Part shown: positions 53,563-61,251 of the stretch, one piece after another
Numbering within the stretch: the stretch's first letter is position 1
Layout: every line of letters begins with the position of its first letter
Source: Candidatus Rokuibacteriota bacterium
GTDB taxonomy: Bacteria > Methylomirabilota > Methylomirabilia > Rokubacteriales > CSP1-6
Direction of reading: 5' to 3'
DNA length: 64,000 bases
NCBI GenBank assembly: GCA_003220685.1
Contig: QHTE01000054.1
Location: 1-64,000 of the forward strand
Position numbers and translations under genes: made by a program
Notes under the pieces: generated by a model
What the model was told of the DNA's origin: nothing
The model's database searches: none
The model's input: only the letters and a program-made list of their open reading frames with translations

Positions 53563-54327
53563 CTAAGCCTGGTCTCCTGCCTGGATGAATTGGTCCTCGG
53601 TGTAGACGGTGCTCGAGCCGACGGCCGGCGGGGATCCGAAATGCCCACCGCTGTTGGCCCAGGTCTCGAACGCCACGAGCCTGGCGACGAGCTTGGCGAG
53701 CCTGTCGTCCTGGACGCTGCTGCCGGCGGCTCGGCCGGCCCTCACGACGCCCTCGAGGTTTCGAACCCGGGTGTTGATATCCATAATGGGCCGGCCCGTG
53801 GTCTTGTTGAGGTCCAGGGTCCGGGGCACCGTCTTGAAAGACCCGATCGAGAGGTCGCGGGTATAGGGATGGACGCCGCGCTCCGGCTGAATGGTGTCGA
53901 CGTACGCGTAGTAGTCGGGATTGCCGGCGTCGTCCACCAGCGAGAGGTAGATGTAATGGACCGCGTCCGGAACCAGCATTCCGGCGATGACGATGTCCGA
54001 GCCCTGCACACCGCTGGAGTTCCGGCCCTTTGCCGTGGTCTTGTCGGTCGAGTACCAGTTCTGATAGCTGCCGCCCGTCGACGGCGCCGGTTGATCCAGC
54101 AGATACGAGCTTCCGGCACCGCCCTGGACCGTGGCCAGTAGCCCCATCCCGTCGTGGTAGAACGTCGAGCCAGGCTTCATGTCCACGTTCTGCGGTGCCC
54201 CGTTCACATCGGTGAACGTCAGAACCCGGCTGTCCTGGACCATGCTGACGTATGGGCCTTGGTTGAAGGCACCCGCGTATACTCGAAGGTTCCTCATGGT
54301 CTTGGCTGAGTTCAAGATGTAGGTCAT
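53563..54327 (-). CDS. Family C copy 4
   Basis: 254 aa from ATG at 54327 (MTYILNSAKTMRNLRVYAGA) behind GGAGGAG. Longer N-terminal beta part than C2/C3; then LVDDAGNPDYYAYVDTIQPE, GVHPYTRDLSIGSFK, MDINTRVRNLEGVVRAGRAA and the tail FETWANSGGHFGSPPAVGSS...YTEDQFIQAGDQA. C2, C3 and C4 form a three-gene tandem array on one strand. Coiled-coil trimerisation is plausible for the C-terminus; no receptor-binding or enzymatic domain can be identified. Confidence 0.75.
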   Translation of the reverse strand: MTYILNSAKTMRNLRVYAGAFNQGPYVSMVQDSRVLTFTDVNGAPQNVDMKPGSTFYHDGMGLLATVQGGAGSSYLLDQPAPSTGGSYQNWYSTDKTTAKGRNSSGVQGSDIVIAGMLVPDAVHYIYLSLVDDAGNPDYYAYVDTIQPERGVHPYTRDLSIGSFKTVPRTLDLNKTTGRPIMDINTRVRNLEGVVRAGRAAGSSVQDDRLAKLVARLVAFETWANSGGHFGSPPAVGSSTVYTEDQFIQAGDQA

Positions 54328-54480
54328 CAGTTCTCCTCCTTCATGGGTTCTTACAGCCGAAGAAGTTCGGCGGCATGACATGGTTGGCGCGATTCCGGCT
54401 CCGGACGTTGAGCAGGCTCTTGCAGACCTGGGACGTTGCCGCCCCAGGCCGAGTCAATGAGCACGGCGCCTCGTTCGGTT

Positions 54481-54741
54481 CTAGTCTGTGGGCTCGACGA
54501 GAATTGCGGACTCGTCGATGTGGCCGATCCAGAGTCTGTCGCCCCCAAGAAACCGAAGGCCCCACCCACCGCGCGTCGCGTTGCCCAACCGCGTCTCATG
54601 ACAAGCGCGAGCGTAGCTGGCCTCGAGTGTGCGGTCGATGGATGCGAACAGGATCTTTTGGTACGTAGTCAAGCAGGTGACATCCCAAGGTGTACCGAAT
54701 CGTGAGAAGGGCTTCGGAAGGATTAAGGACGGCCGCGGCAT
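54481..54741 (-). CDS. Family E segment, copy 2 (86-aa frame)
   Basis: ATG at 54741 opens an 86-residue frame (MPRPSLILPKPFSRFGTPWD). Its part LTTYQKILFASIDRTLEASY is shared at DNA and protein level with sequence upstream of C1 near 50290-50360 (ITYQKIPCASIDACPKAGYA), so the E segment is duplicated with the C and B genes. No Shine-Dalgarno and no recognised domain. May be a gene or part of a conserved non-coding block. Confidence 0.4.
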   Translation of the reverse strand: MPRPSLILPKPFSRFGTPWDVTCLTTYQKILFASIDRTLEASYARACHETRLGNATRGGWGLRFLGGDRLWIGHIDESAILVEPTD

Positions 54742-54791
54742 ATCATTGACAGCGGTGAACGGTGGACGAGCTTATGAACCGGTAGGGGGCG

Positions 54792-55007
54792 TTACTTCGG
54801 CTCCTTGCCGCCGACCAAGCGCTCAAGGAGCTCGAATCTCTCGCGGACTAGTGAAGCCCGCTCTCTTTCGCACTCCCTCAGGGCTTCTTTGAGGTCGCGA
54901 ACTTCGTCGCGGCCGGCCTTACGCGTCGTCAGCCTCAAGCTGAAGGCGGCGATCAGAAGACTTGCGAGCGAGAAACCGGCCGACACCAGGAGCGGCACCC
55001 ACTCCAT
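54792..55007 (-). CDS. Family B copy 2: one-TM plus coiled-coil protein
   Basis: 71 aa from ATG at 55007 (MEWVPLLVSAGFSLASLLIA), with coil AGRDEVRDLKEALRECERER at about 30-60. Differs from copy 1 mainly by conservative changes. Its ATG overlaps the stop of a 37-codon frame (TGATG), suggesting coupled translation with that frame and the two-TM gene before it. Confidence 0.7.
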   Translation of the reverse strand: MEWVPLLVSAGFSLASLLIAAFSLRLTTRKAGRDEVRDLKEALRECERERASLVRERFELLERLVGGKEPK

Positions 55008-55120
55008 CAACTAGTCCTCGACGCTCGCAGCATCGCGATGCCATGCGCGATGGCCATGATCGGGTAGATCGCCTGATCAACGAAGATGTGTGCTCGTGAT
55101 CTTGGCTCAAAATCGGGCAT
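55007..55120 (-). CDS. Possible 37-aa peptide coupling 2-TM and family B genes
   Basis: ATG at 55120 lies inside the end of the 2-TM gene; the 37 residues (MPDFEPRSRAHIFVDQAIYP, IMAIAHGIAMLRASRTS) end with TGA that overlaps the B2 ATG. In locus 1 the last part (HGIAILRASRTL then TGA overlapping the B1 ATG) is conserved, though no start is visible there. Conservation of the frame and TGATG suggests a real coding unit. Confidence 0.4.
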   Translation of the reverse strand: MPDFEPRSRAHIFVDQAIYPIMAIAHGIAMLRASRTS

Positions 55121-55361
55121 AGGTCGACGACCAGATAGCCATGATCGCGGAACCCGCGGCAAGGCAAAGGATGGCTTGTTGTGGGAACACGAGCGCGAAC
55201 TTCTGAGTACCTCTCTGAGAGAAGGGGGCTACGGCGGCCGCGACCGCGACCGCAATGAGTACCAACAGCGCTCCTCGAACTCCTGCCAGGCGCACGAGGG
55301 GAGCCAGTGAGGTCGCCGCGGCTGCGCTTGCATCAAACAGGAGGCCCAGGGCCTGAGCCAT
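55107..55361 (-). CDS. Small two-TM membrane protein
   Basis: 84 aa from ATG at 55361. Two hydrophobic helices: GVRGALLVLIAVAVAAAVAP and ALVFPQQAILCLAAGSAIMA. Size and topology resemble holins, but no family match is claimed. It is followed through overlapping starts by the 37-aa frame and family B2, a three-gene arrangement like a lysis cassette. Confidence 0.55.
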   Translation of the reverse strand: MAQALGLLFDASAAAATSLAPLVRLAGVRGALLVLIAVAVAAAVAPFSQRGTQKFALVFPQQAILCLAAGSAIMAIWSSTYARF

Positions 55362-55394
55362 AGGGCTCGGCGTCTCGACCAGAGGGGTCGGATC

Positions 55395-56483
55395 TCAGCG
55401 TCGGAAACGCCCCGGACGTGCCTTGACGTAGCGCTTGAAAACTCGGGAGAGATGCGATGCATCATTGAACCCAACCAGGTCCGCAATTGCTTCAATCTTC
55501 ATGTCAGTGTCCCGAAGAAGATGCTTTGTAATTTCGATGCGCACTCGCGCAACGAACTGTCTCGGCGTCATGTCGAGGTCGGTCCGGAAGAGGCTGGCAA
55601 GATGGCCAGACGACACGCCGATCGACAGCGCGACGGTCGGGAAGGCCAGGGGCCCAGCAAAGTGATTGCGAAAATGGTCGAGGGCGCGACTGATCACGGA
55701 ATTGAAGCGGCCAATGGTATGGTGGTCGCGATCAACGGTCGCTGCCAGATGCTCCATCAGATCATTGAGACGATAGGGCTTCGGCACGATTGCGCTAATG
55801 CCTGCCGTTGAGAACTCGGAGGCGGTCCATGGCTCGTGATGAGCGGCTAGCACGACCACCGACGACGGGACAACGCATGAACCAACCGCGCGAAGGAATA
55901 CGAGAGCATCCAGGGGCGTGATCGAGTCGTCCAGCACGATCGCCGCATACGATCGCGACTTGATCTTTTCTGAGGCGTTCGGCACCGTCCAGGCCGAGGT
56001 GACAGGAATTCTCGTATTGATCGCCACGTGCAGCGTCCCCATGGTACCGAGGTCCGTGCCTACTAGAAGTAAGCGGCGATCCGATTCTTGTACGGGCCGC
56101 GAGCATGACTGCCCGGCGAGGGCCTTTCGAACTCGCGAAGAGAGTTCGGTATTGGTGAATGGCTTTATGAGGCAGTCAAGCGCTCCGAGCTTCATGCCAG
56201 TGACTGCCGTGGAGACTGTGGCCGCGCCACTCACGAGGATCACAGGAGTGTCAGGGCGGGTGATGCGAAGGCGCGACAGGATTTCGATTCCATCCATTCC
56301 TGGGAGCAAGACATCGAGCAGGACGAGGTCGACCTGGCGCGAACGTAAGAGCTTGAGCGCCGCCGGGCCATTCGGCGCTTCCAGAATGACGTAGTCGGTC
56401 TCTAGGACGCGCCTAAACAGCTCACGAACCACGGGCTCGTCGTCGACGATCAGGATCACGTAACGCCGGGGGCTCTGTAGCAT
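55395..56483 (-). CDS. Response regulator with AraC-type output domain
   Basis: 362 aa from ATG at 56483 (MLQSPRRYVILIVDDEPVVR); an ATG at 56612 in frame would add 43 residues. Residues 10-125 are a complete receiver with DDEP near 14, phospho-Asp in LVLLDVLLPGMDG near 57 and Lys in IKPFT near 106. Residues about 135-240 look like a second, degenerate receiver (VVLAAHHEPWTASEFSTAGI then VPKPYRLNDL). Residues 265-362 are an AraC HTH (IEAIADLVGFNDASHLSRVF near 335). No histidine kinase gene is adjacent. Convergent with no gene; the small 2-TM gene ends 34 nt before its stop region. Confidence 0.88.
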   Translation of the reverse strand: MLQSPRRYVILIVDDEPVVRELFRRVLETDYVILEAPNGPAALKLLRSRQVDLVLLDVLLPGMDGIEILSRLRITRPDTPVILVSGAATVSTAVTGMKLGALDCLIKPFTNTELSSRVRKALAGQSCSRPVQESDRRLLLVGTDLGTMGTLHVAINTRIPVTSAWTVPNASEKIKSRSYAAIVLDDSITPLDALVFLRAVGSCVVPSSVVVLAAHHEPWTASEFSTAGISAIVPKPYRLNDLMEHLAATVDRDHHTIGRFNSVISRALDHFRNHFAGPLAFPTVALSIGVSSGHLASLFRTDLDMTPRQFVARVRIEITKHLLRDTDMKIEAIADLVGFNDASHLSRVFKRYVKARPGRFRR

Positions 56484-56878
56484 CTTCGGCGGCGGCGCCG
56501 TGGCGGGTCGGTGCGATGATGCGATTCTGGCGCGGGATTTTGCGCTAACTCCCGAACGACCCCTGCCCATGCCTACTGCACCCACCGGTTGACGTCTGCT
56601 ATCGACTGCCATTGCACGCCCGTACGTCTACACAACGGTCGCCGACGAACCAAGGTTCATCAATGGACGCCGGATACGAAGTGATGGACCAGCTCAATCT
56701 GAGGGAGCGCAAAAGCCCGTTCCGGCCGCCGATGGCGCGCCGAGTTAGTTTCCGGACGGATCAGCGCCCAGAGAAATCGCGGCAGGAGCCGCCCAACTAC
56801 TGGGCGCCCAGTAACTGGGCGGCGAAACCTCGTCTTGAGAGTCGACGCTGGCACGAGCACGGCTCTCTCGGCGGTCGG
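56484..56878. other. 395-nt intergenic region with a near-perfect palindrome
   Basis: No convincing gene on either strand. It contains the palindrome at 56788-56823 and is bounded by the response regulator start and the sortase stop. Confidence 0.5.
56788..56823. promoter_or_regulatory. 36-bp near-perfect palindrome (operator or terminator)
   Basis: Arms GCCGCCCA / TGGGCGGC flank an inner perfect palindrome TACTGGGCGCCCAGTA; only two dinucleotides (AC on each side) break the symmetry. In RNA it would fold as a nearly loopless stem. It lies 55 nt past the sortase stop, so it may end the sortase transcript, or bind a dimeric regulator such as the adjacent AraC-type protein. Confidence 0.5.
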
Positions 56879-57481
56879 CTAAAACAGAGGGCTCTCAACG
56901 ACAGGCTCCACAACCGTGCGCGCCGTCACCACGTAACGCAGCGGCCCTCCCGGCGCGAGCGCGTCGAATGGATAGCACGTCATCAGGACGAGCGCCGGCG
57001 CGTGGGGCTCCGCGCGAATCACGGCGGATCGCGAATCGACGACCGCGATCTCCTGCACTCGGAACCGTACGATGGGCCGGCCGGCAGCTTCGATGAAGAT
57101 CTCGTCGCCGCGCCGCACCCGTTCGAGAAAACGAAAGTGCGTGTCGCGATGCGCGGTCACGATCTCGGTCCCGTGCGCGCCGGGGAGCGCGCTGTCGGGC
57201 GCGTGGCCCGGGCCGAAGGCCAAGGTCCGGCCGCTGACGCCCGAGAGCACGATGAGGTCGACGCCGTAAGCCGGCACCCGCAGCCTCGCGACAGGCGACG
57301 TGTCGGCCCACGGCCACGGCTTCGCGGCCGTCTCGCCGCGGAGCGCCCGCTCCCAGGCCCGCTGCAAGAGAAGCTGGGCGAGCCAGGCCTTGGCGTGGAT
57401 CCACGCGCCGTGGCCCAGCTCCCACAGTCCGACGACGGCGAGCAGGGCCACGGCGCCGACCAGAAGCTTCGAGCGTCTCAG
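56879..57481 (-). CDS. Sortase (marine proteobacterial, class D-like)
   Basis: 200 aa if started at CTG 57481, which overlaps the stop of the upstream VIT/vWA gene (CTGA) and gives MRRSKLLVGAVALLAVVGLW, the expected basic start and anchor helix for this family; GTG at 57451 is the alternative (190 aa). Catalytic residues: His in TAHRDTHF near 110, Cys in MTCYPF near 170, Arg in RYVVTAR near 182. Cleaves at a sorting motif and joins the protein to a nucleophile. Pairs with the VIT/vWA protein encoded just upstream; one-substrate sortase of this type is known in Gram-negatives. Confidence 0.88.
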   Translation of the reverse strand: MRRSKLLVGAVALLAVVGLWELGHGAWIHAKAWLAQLLLQRAWERALRGETAAKPWPWADTSPVARLRVPAYGVDLIVLSGVSGRTLAFGPGHAPDSALPGAHGTEIVTAHRDTHFRFLERVRRGDEIFIEAAGRPIVRFRVQEIAVVDSRSAVIRAEPHAPALVLMTCYPFDALAPGGPLRYVVTARTVVEPVVESPLF

Positions 57482-59532
57482 ATCTTCCTCGTGCGAAGAG
57501 CCGCGGCGGCGAGGGCGGCCGCGAGCAGAAGCGCGAAGAACCCGAAGATCAGATGGGCGGGCGCATCCGTCGCACCCTGCCCGAGACCGAAGACCGCGGT
57601 GTAGTCCCAGCCGTGCGGCAGATTCGTCTTCAGGACGTGACTCTCCAGTGATTCGTCACCTGGACGGACCGGCGTGACGTCGACGGCCACAAGGCTCGTG
57701 TACGGACTCACGAGGTGATGCGCGAGCGCGAGCTCGAGCACCGCGCCGCGGACCTCGTCTTCGGGCGAGCCGGTCCTCCGCCGGTCGAGCAACGCCGCGA
57801 TCTTTCCGCGCGCCCAGTGCGAGGAGAGCCCCGCGCCCTCGCCGGCGGGGTGCAGGGCCACGACGCGCTCCCACACCTCGACCCCGAGGCGACCCCGCAG
57901 CACCACGCGTGATGGCAACGTCGGCGCTCGCAGCGCGACGGTGATCGGCTCGCCAAGATAGACGTCGGGGATGCGCTCCGGCACGAACTCGGCATCGGCG
58001 ATCGCCTCGATCTCGACGTCGATCAGCGCCGGTGATTCGAGCTTCGCGAAGAGCGCGACCATCTTCTCCTTCACTTCGTTGATGCTGCCGATATAGGTGA
58101 ACGTGCCGCGCCCGAGTCGCGCGGCCTCGCGCATGAAGTGGCTGTTGGGCGCCGAGCCGATGCCGATTGTGAAGAGCCGGCTGTCGCCCAGACGCTCGTG
58201 GATCGCTGCGAAGAGCTGCGTCTCGTTCCCGACGGCCCCGTCGGTCAGGAAGATCACTTGCCGCAGGCGACCCGGATGCTCACGGCCGTCGAGCGCCTGC
58301 TGCAGGGCCGGCAGCATCTCCGTACCGCCGTCGGCATAGAGTCGGCCGACGTAGCGGATCGCCGCCGCGAGATTCTGGGCGGTCGCGGGCTGGGCCTCCG
58401 GGAAGACCGCGTCGGTGGTGTGGTTGAAGCGGATCACGTTGAAGGTGTCGTCGGGCCGGAGGCGGTCGAGCGCCATCTTCAGCGCTGCCTTCGCCTGATC
58501 GATCGACGCCCCGTGCATCGAGCCGGAGTTGTCGATCACGAAGATCGCCTCGCGCGGCAGACGAAGCCCGTCGAGCGCGGTGGCCGCGGGCGGCGTCACC
58601 ATGAGCACGGCGAACGTCTCCGTGCCCTTCCGTTCCGTGAACAGCGTGGCGATCGGCGTCGCCTCAGCGTTGGGCTGCCAGACCAGCTCGAAATCGCGAT
58701 CCGCGGGCACGGGGCCCTGGGCGAGCTCGACCCGGTAGCGCCCGTCGGCCAGCGGCGTCGTCTGGATCGCGTGGTACGAGGCGGCAAGGCGTGCGAGCGG
58801 AGCGCCCGGATCCAGCTCGACCGTGAGGCTGACCGGATTCAGGGGACCGCGCGACGGGTGCACGATGGGAGGCGTGAGGCGCGAGGCATCCGGCACCTGG
58901 TCGGTGTCAGGCGCCCAGCCGGTGCCGGTCGACGGTCCGGAAACCGGCACGCCCGGGATGTAGCGCGGGCCGACCACCATCGGGAACCGCAGGCTGAACT
59001 GCCCCGCGTCGTACCGGACGGTCTGCTGGTACTCGATCTCGATGCCGATCGCGGCGCCGGGGGCGATGTTGGCGACCGACGTGGTGAAGACGTTTGGCCG
59101 CTCCTGCTCGACGAGGCTCGCGCGCCGGCCCTCGTGCTTCGCCTGCTCGTACTGCGCCTTCGCGGCGGCGCGCTCTTGAATGACGCCCTCGATCAAACGG
59201 TCGCCGACCTTCATGCGCAGATGGTCGACCGCCGCGTCCTCGGGCAGCGGGAAGACGTAGATGCCTTCCGCCCAGGCGTGGCTCGGATTCGTGAACTCCT
59301 GACGGACCGTGGCGCGCGCCACGATGCCGGTCACGACGATGCTGACGTCGGTCTTGAGCGTCGGGGCCGGGACGAGTGTTTCCTGCTCGGCGCTGCGCCA
59401 GAACAGCGCCCCCTCGGTGACACGGTCCGTACGACCCCGCGCATCACTCGCGGCCTCGGCCCTGGCGGCCGAAGCCGCCAGGGCGAAGGCGAAGATGAGA
59501 CCCAGCACGATGAGACTTCGACGGCGCCTCAT
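57478..59532 (-). CDS. VIT and von Willebrand A-domain sortase target protein
   Basis: 684 aa with N-terminal signal peptide (RRRRSLIVLGLIFAFALAAS). VIT domain at about 55-190 (RDIVEGV-type LRMKVGDRLIEGVIQERAAA), vWA near 320-490 with MIDAS DNSGSMHG near 333. C-terminal TM helix (LIFGFFALLLAAALAAAALR) and basic tail TRKI. This is the marine proteobacterial sortase target type. Its sorting signal is not LPxTG/LPxTA: the matching place reads LGQGATDAP. Secreted and anchored by the adjacent sortase. Preceded by an OmpA gene 8 nt away. Confidence 0.88.
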   Translation of the reverse strand: MRRRRSLIVLGLIFAFALAASAARAEAASDARGRTDRVTEGALFWRSAEQETLVPAPTLKTDVSIVVTGIVARATVRQEFTNPSHAWAEGIYVFPLPEDAAVDHLRMKVGDRLIEGVIQERAAAKAQYEQAKHEGRRASLVEQERPNVFTTSVANIAPGAAIGIEIEYQQTVRYDAGQFSLRFPMVVGPRYIPGVPVSGPSTGTGWAPDTDQVPDASRLTPPIVHPSRGPLNPVSLTVELDPGAPLARLAASYHAIQTTPLADGRYRVELAQGPVPADRDFELVWQPNAEATPIATLFTERKGTETFAVLMVTPPAATALDGLRLPREAIFVIDNSGSMHGASIDQAKAALKMALDRLRPDDTFNVIRFNHTTDAVFPEAQPATAQNLAAAIRYVGRLYADGGTEMLPALQQALDGREHPGRLRQVIFLTDGAVGNETQLFAAIHERLGDSRLFTIGIGSAPNSHFMREAARLGRGTFTYIGSINEVKEKMVALFAKLESPALIDVEIEAIADAEFVPERIPDVYLGEPITVALRAPTLPSRVVLRGRLGVEVWERVVALHPAGEGAGLSSHWARGKIAALLDRRRTGSPEDEVRGAVLELALAHHLVSPYTSLVAVDVTPVRPGDESLESHVLKTNLPHGWDYTAVFGLGQGATDAPAHLIFGFFALLLAAALAAAALRTRKI

Positions 59533-59540
59533 CGACTGGA

Positions 59541-60203
59541 CTACCGGTCGCCGGCTGGCGACGTCACGTCGGGCTGTCGCTCACTCGCAGCCGCGCGAAC
59601 GTCGGCCTGCGCCCGGTCGGTCCCGTCGGCCCCGGCGAACGGAGGCTCAGCCGGCGCCGCGGCGGCGAGCTTGCGGAACTCGAGGTGCACCCGGCGATTG
59701 AGCTCCTGGCACTCCTTGCCCGGGTCGTCGCACAAGGCACCGTCGGGGCCCATCGTCACCATCTTGATCGCCGACTCGGGCACGCCGAGGTCGATGAGGA
59801 AGCGCTTCACCACGATGGCCCGGCGCTCAGCCAGCCTCCGGTTGTACTCGGCCGGCCCCTGCTGATCGGTATAGCCCTGGACCAGCACGACCCACGCGTT
59901 GGTCAGGTCCATGCGGCCCGTCGTCTCCTGGAGCACACGGGCGGCGTCGGCGCGCAGGCGGGTGCTCTTGAAGTCGAAGTAGACGTCGGCGTGGAACACT
60001 CCCGCCGGCGGCGCGGGAATCACGGCACGAGGGCCCTTGGGCTCCTCCGTCGCCTTTCCCACGGCGGTCGTGCTCGCCGCCTCGACCCCTTGCGAGTGAA
60101 CCCAGTACGTTCCGATCGCGCCGGCGACCACCGTCAGGAGGATCCCGACGAGGACCACCAGCTCCTTCACACCACCGATCTGATTGCGCTGCATGTCGGC
60201 CAT
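59541..60203 (-). CDS. OmpA-family peptidoglycan-binding protein
   Basis: 220 aa from ATG at 60203. N-terminal membrane anchor (ELVVLVGILLTVVAGAIGTY), then the OmpA C-terminal domain at about 80-195: VYFDFKSTRLRADAARVLQE, VQGYTDQQGPAEYNRRLAER and CQELNRRVHLEFRK. The Asp and Arg that bind meso-DAP of peptidoglycan (GYTD..., NRR) are kept. Disordered C-tail. First gene of the OmpA-VIT/vWA-sortase operon, suggesting a wall- or envelope-linked surface complex. Confidence 0.9.
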   Translation of the reverse strand: MADMQRNQIGGVKELVVLVGILLTVVAGAIGTYWVHSQGVEAASTTAVGKATEEPKGPRAVIPAPPAGVFHADVYFDFKSTRLRADAARVLQETTGRMDLTNAWVVLVQGYTDQQGPAEYNRRLAERRAIVVKRFLIDLGVPESAIKMVTMGPDGALCDDPGKECQELNRRVHLEFRKLAAAAPAEPPFAGADGTDRAQADVRAAASERQPDVTSPAGDR

Positions 60204-60222
60204 GACCCTGTCCCTTCTTTCT

Positions 60223-60241
60223 CGAGACGCCCCGCGTCTCG
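60223..60241. promoter_or_regulatory. 8-bp perfect hairpin in the ompA 5' leader
   Basis: CGAGACGC-CCC-GCGTCTCG lies about 20 nt upstream of the ompA start, just before AGAAAGAAGGGA, the probable ribosome site. It could attenuate or regulate translation, or terminate upstream transcription. Confidence 0.4.
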
Positions 60242-60625
60242 CTGATCGGGTCGCTCGGTCCGCCCGGTGCGGCCGGCGCCCGGGCCGACACGTAGAGCAA
60301 CGCGCAGGCCACGCCCGCGGCGCGCGAGCGCGATGCGGGAGTTCAGCGAGTTCAGAGACTTGGCGAGCGAGGGGGGGCCCGGGCGAGCTGGCGCGACGAG
60401 GGGAGTCCCCGCATCCCCGCATCGCCGGCTGCGCACCCCCCGCACGGGCGGAAGGCCAGACCTCAATCGTCGCCGCGCAGGGGCGACCTGATTGCGGGCG
60501 CGCAGCTAGAGCGAGTGGGAGGGGCAATCGGGAGGGTTCAGAACACGTGGACGATGTGATCGAAGCGCCGCTGGAGCGCTGAGAGCAGTGGATGTCACGA
60601 TGGTGTAGCGCGTTCTCGATGCCGA
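60242..60625. other. 384-nt stretch without a gene
   Basis: Only short frames. A 14-nt unit CCCGCATCCCCGCA at about 60406-60421 recurs at 61311-61324 beyond the next gene. Otherwise nothing certain. Confidence 0.4.
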
Positions 60626-60784
60626 CTACGATCTGCGCGTCGCGAAGGAGTGATCCGAGTAACAGAAGGAGTAGTCCTCGCCTTGGTTCGCGCCCATGTC
60701 CTTGCTGGCGATGAAGACCATGTGGTCGTAGCGCTTGATCGCCTTCAGCAGGTCGTCGAGAGCGATCAGGTCGAGGTCCGTCAT
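60626..60784 (-). CDS. Family A small protein, copy 3 (52 aa)
   Basis: 52 aa from ATG at 60784: MTDLDLIALDDLLKAIKRYD, HMVFIASKDMGANQGEDYSF, then CYSDHSFATRRS. One residue shorter at the RRF/RY site than copies 1 and 2. A CTACGA-TCG-TCGTGG element abuts the start codon. Divergent from the polysaccharide-export-like gene at 60853. Confidence 0.7.
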   Translation of the reverse strand: MTDLDLIALDDLLKAIKRYDHMVFIASKDMGANQGEDYSFCYSDHSFATRRS

Positions 60785-60799
60785 CTACGATCGTCGTGG
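60785..60799. promoter_or_regulatory. CTACGA-TCG-TCGTGG element abutting family A copy 3
   Basis: Imperfect form of the A2 palindrome, one mismatch in the arms, adjacent to the A3 ATG. Confidence 0.45.
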
Positions 60800-60852
60800 G
60801 TGGCCGCGATATGAGATATTTGCCGGGCACACACAACGGAAGGGGTGTCGCC

Positions 60853-61251
60853 ATGACCCGCCGCATCCTCGTTGGGTTCCTCATCGTTTTAGGCCTGGCA
60901 GTCCCCGCAAGCAGCCAGGTGGAGTTGTCGGAAGAAGCTCGGCGCGCGAACTTCGACCGGCTCGTCGCCAACATGTGGTTCGAGCACTCGCCGGACTACC
61001 GCATCACCCCGGGAGACAACCTGTTCGTCACCGTGTCCGGATTTGGCTCCAACGTAATGGTCGACGGGTACGGGAACATCCGACCGTCCTGGATAACCCT
61101 CCCGCCTGGGAGCTTCATGATCACCGATCCCTACACCATCCAGGCTGCGGGGCTCACGCCCTGGCAACTCCGCAGCCTTATAGCGGAAAGGATCACGGAC
61201 CCGACGGTCTCGGTATCCGTGACCCCGTACCGCAGGAATGTGTGCCCCTAG
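60853..61251 (+). CDS. Polysaccharide-export (Poly_export)-domain protein, single domain
   Basis: 132 aa from ATG at 60853 behind GGAAGGGG. Signal peptide MTRRILVGFLIVLGLAVPAS, then DYRITPGDNLFVTVSGFGS near 57, the N-terminal signature of Wza-like export proteins, VDGYGNIRP and AAGLTPWQLRSLIAERITDP...VSVSV near 105, also normal. The usual SLBB domains are missing, and the chain ends RRNVCP. An SLBB-like single-domain protein is encoded at 47047. Periplasmic or outer-membrane; partner genes for capsule export are not seen. Confidence 0.75.
   Translation: MTRRILVGFLIVLGLAVPASSQVELSEEARRANFDRLVANMWFEHSPDYRITPGDNLFVTVSGFGSNVMVDGYGNIRPSWITLPPGSFMITDPYTIQAAGLTPWQLRSLIAERITDPTVSVSVTPYRRNVCP

Noticed and set aside
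54341..54599. Two short minus-strand frames overlapping the E2 segment
   Set aside because: Frame-shifted shadows of each other with no ribosome site; the E2 frame shares sequence with locus 1 and is preferred.
56612..57604. Plus-strand frame MDAGYEV... over the sortase gene
   Set aside because: It is antisense to the sortase catalytic region and turns His/Arg-rich; only the first 80 codons are outside the sortase and show no conserved feature.
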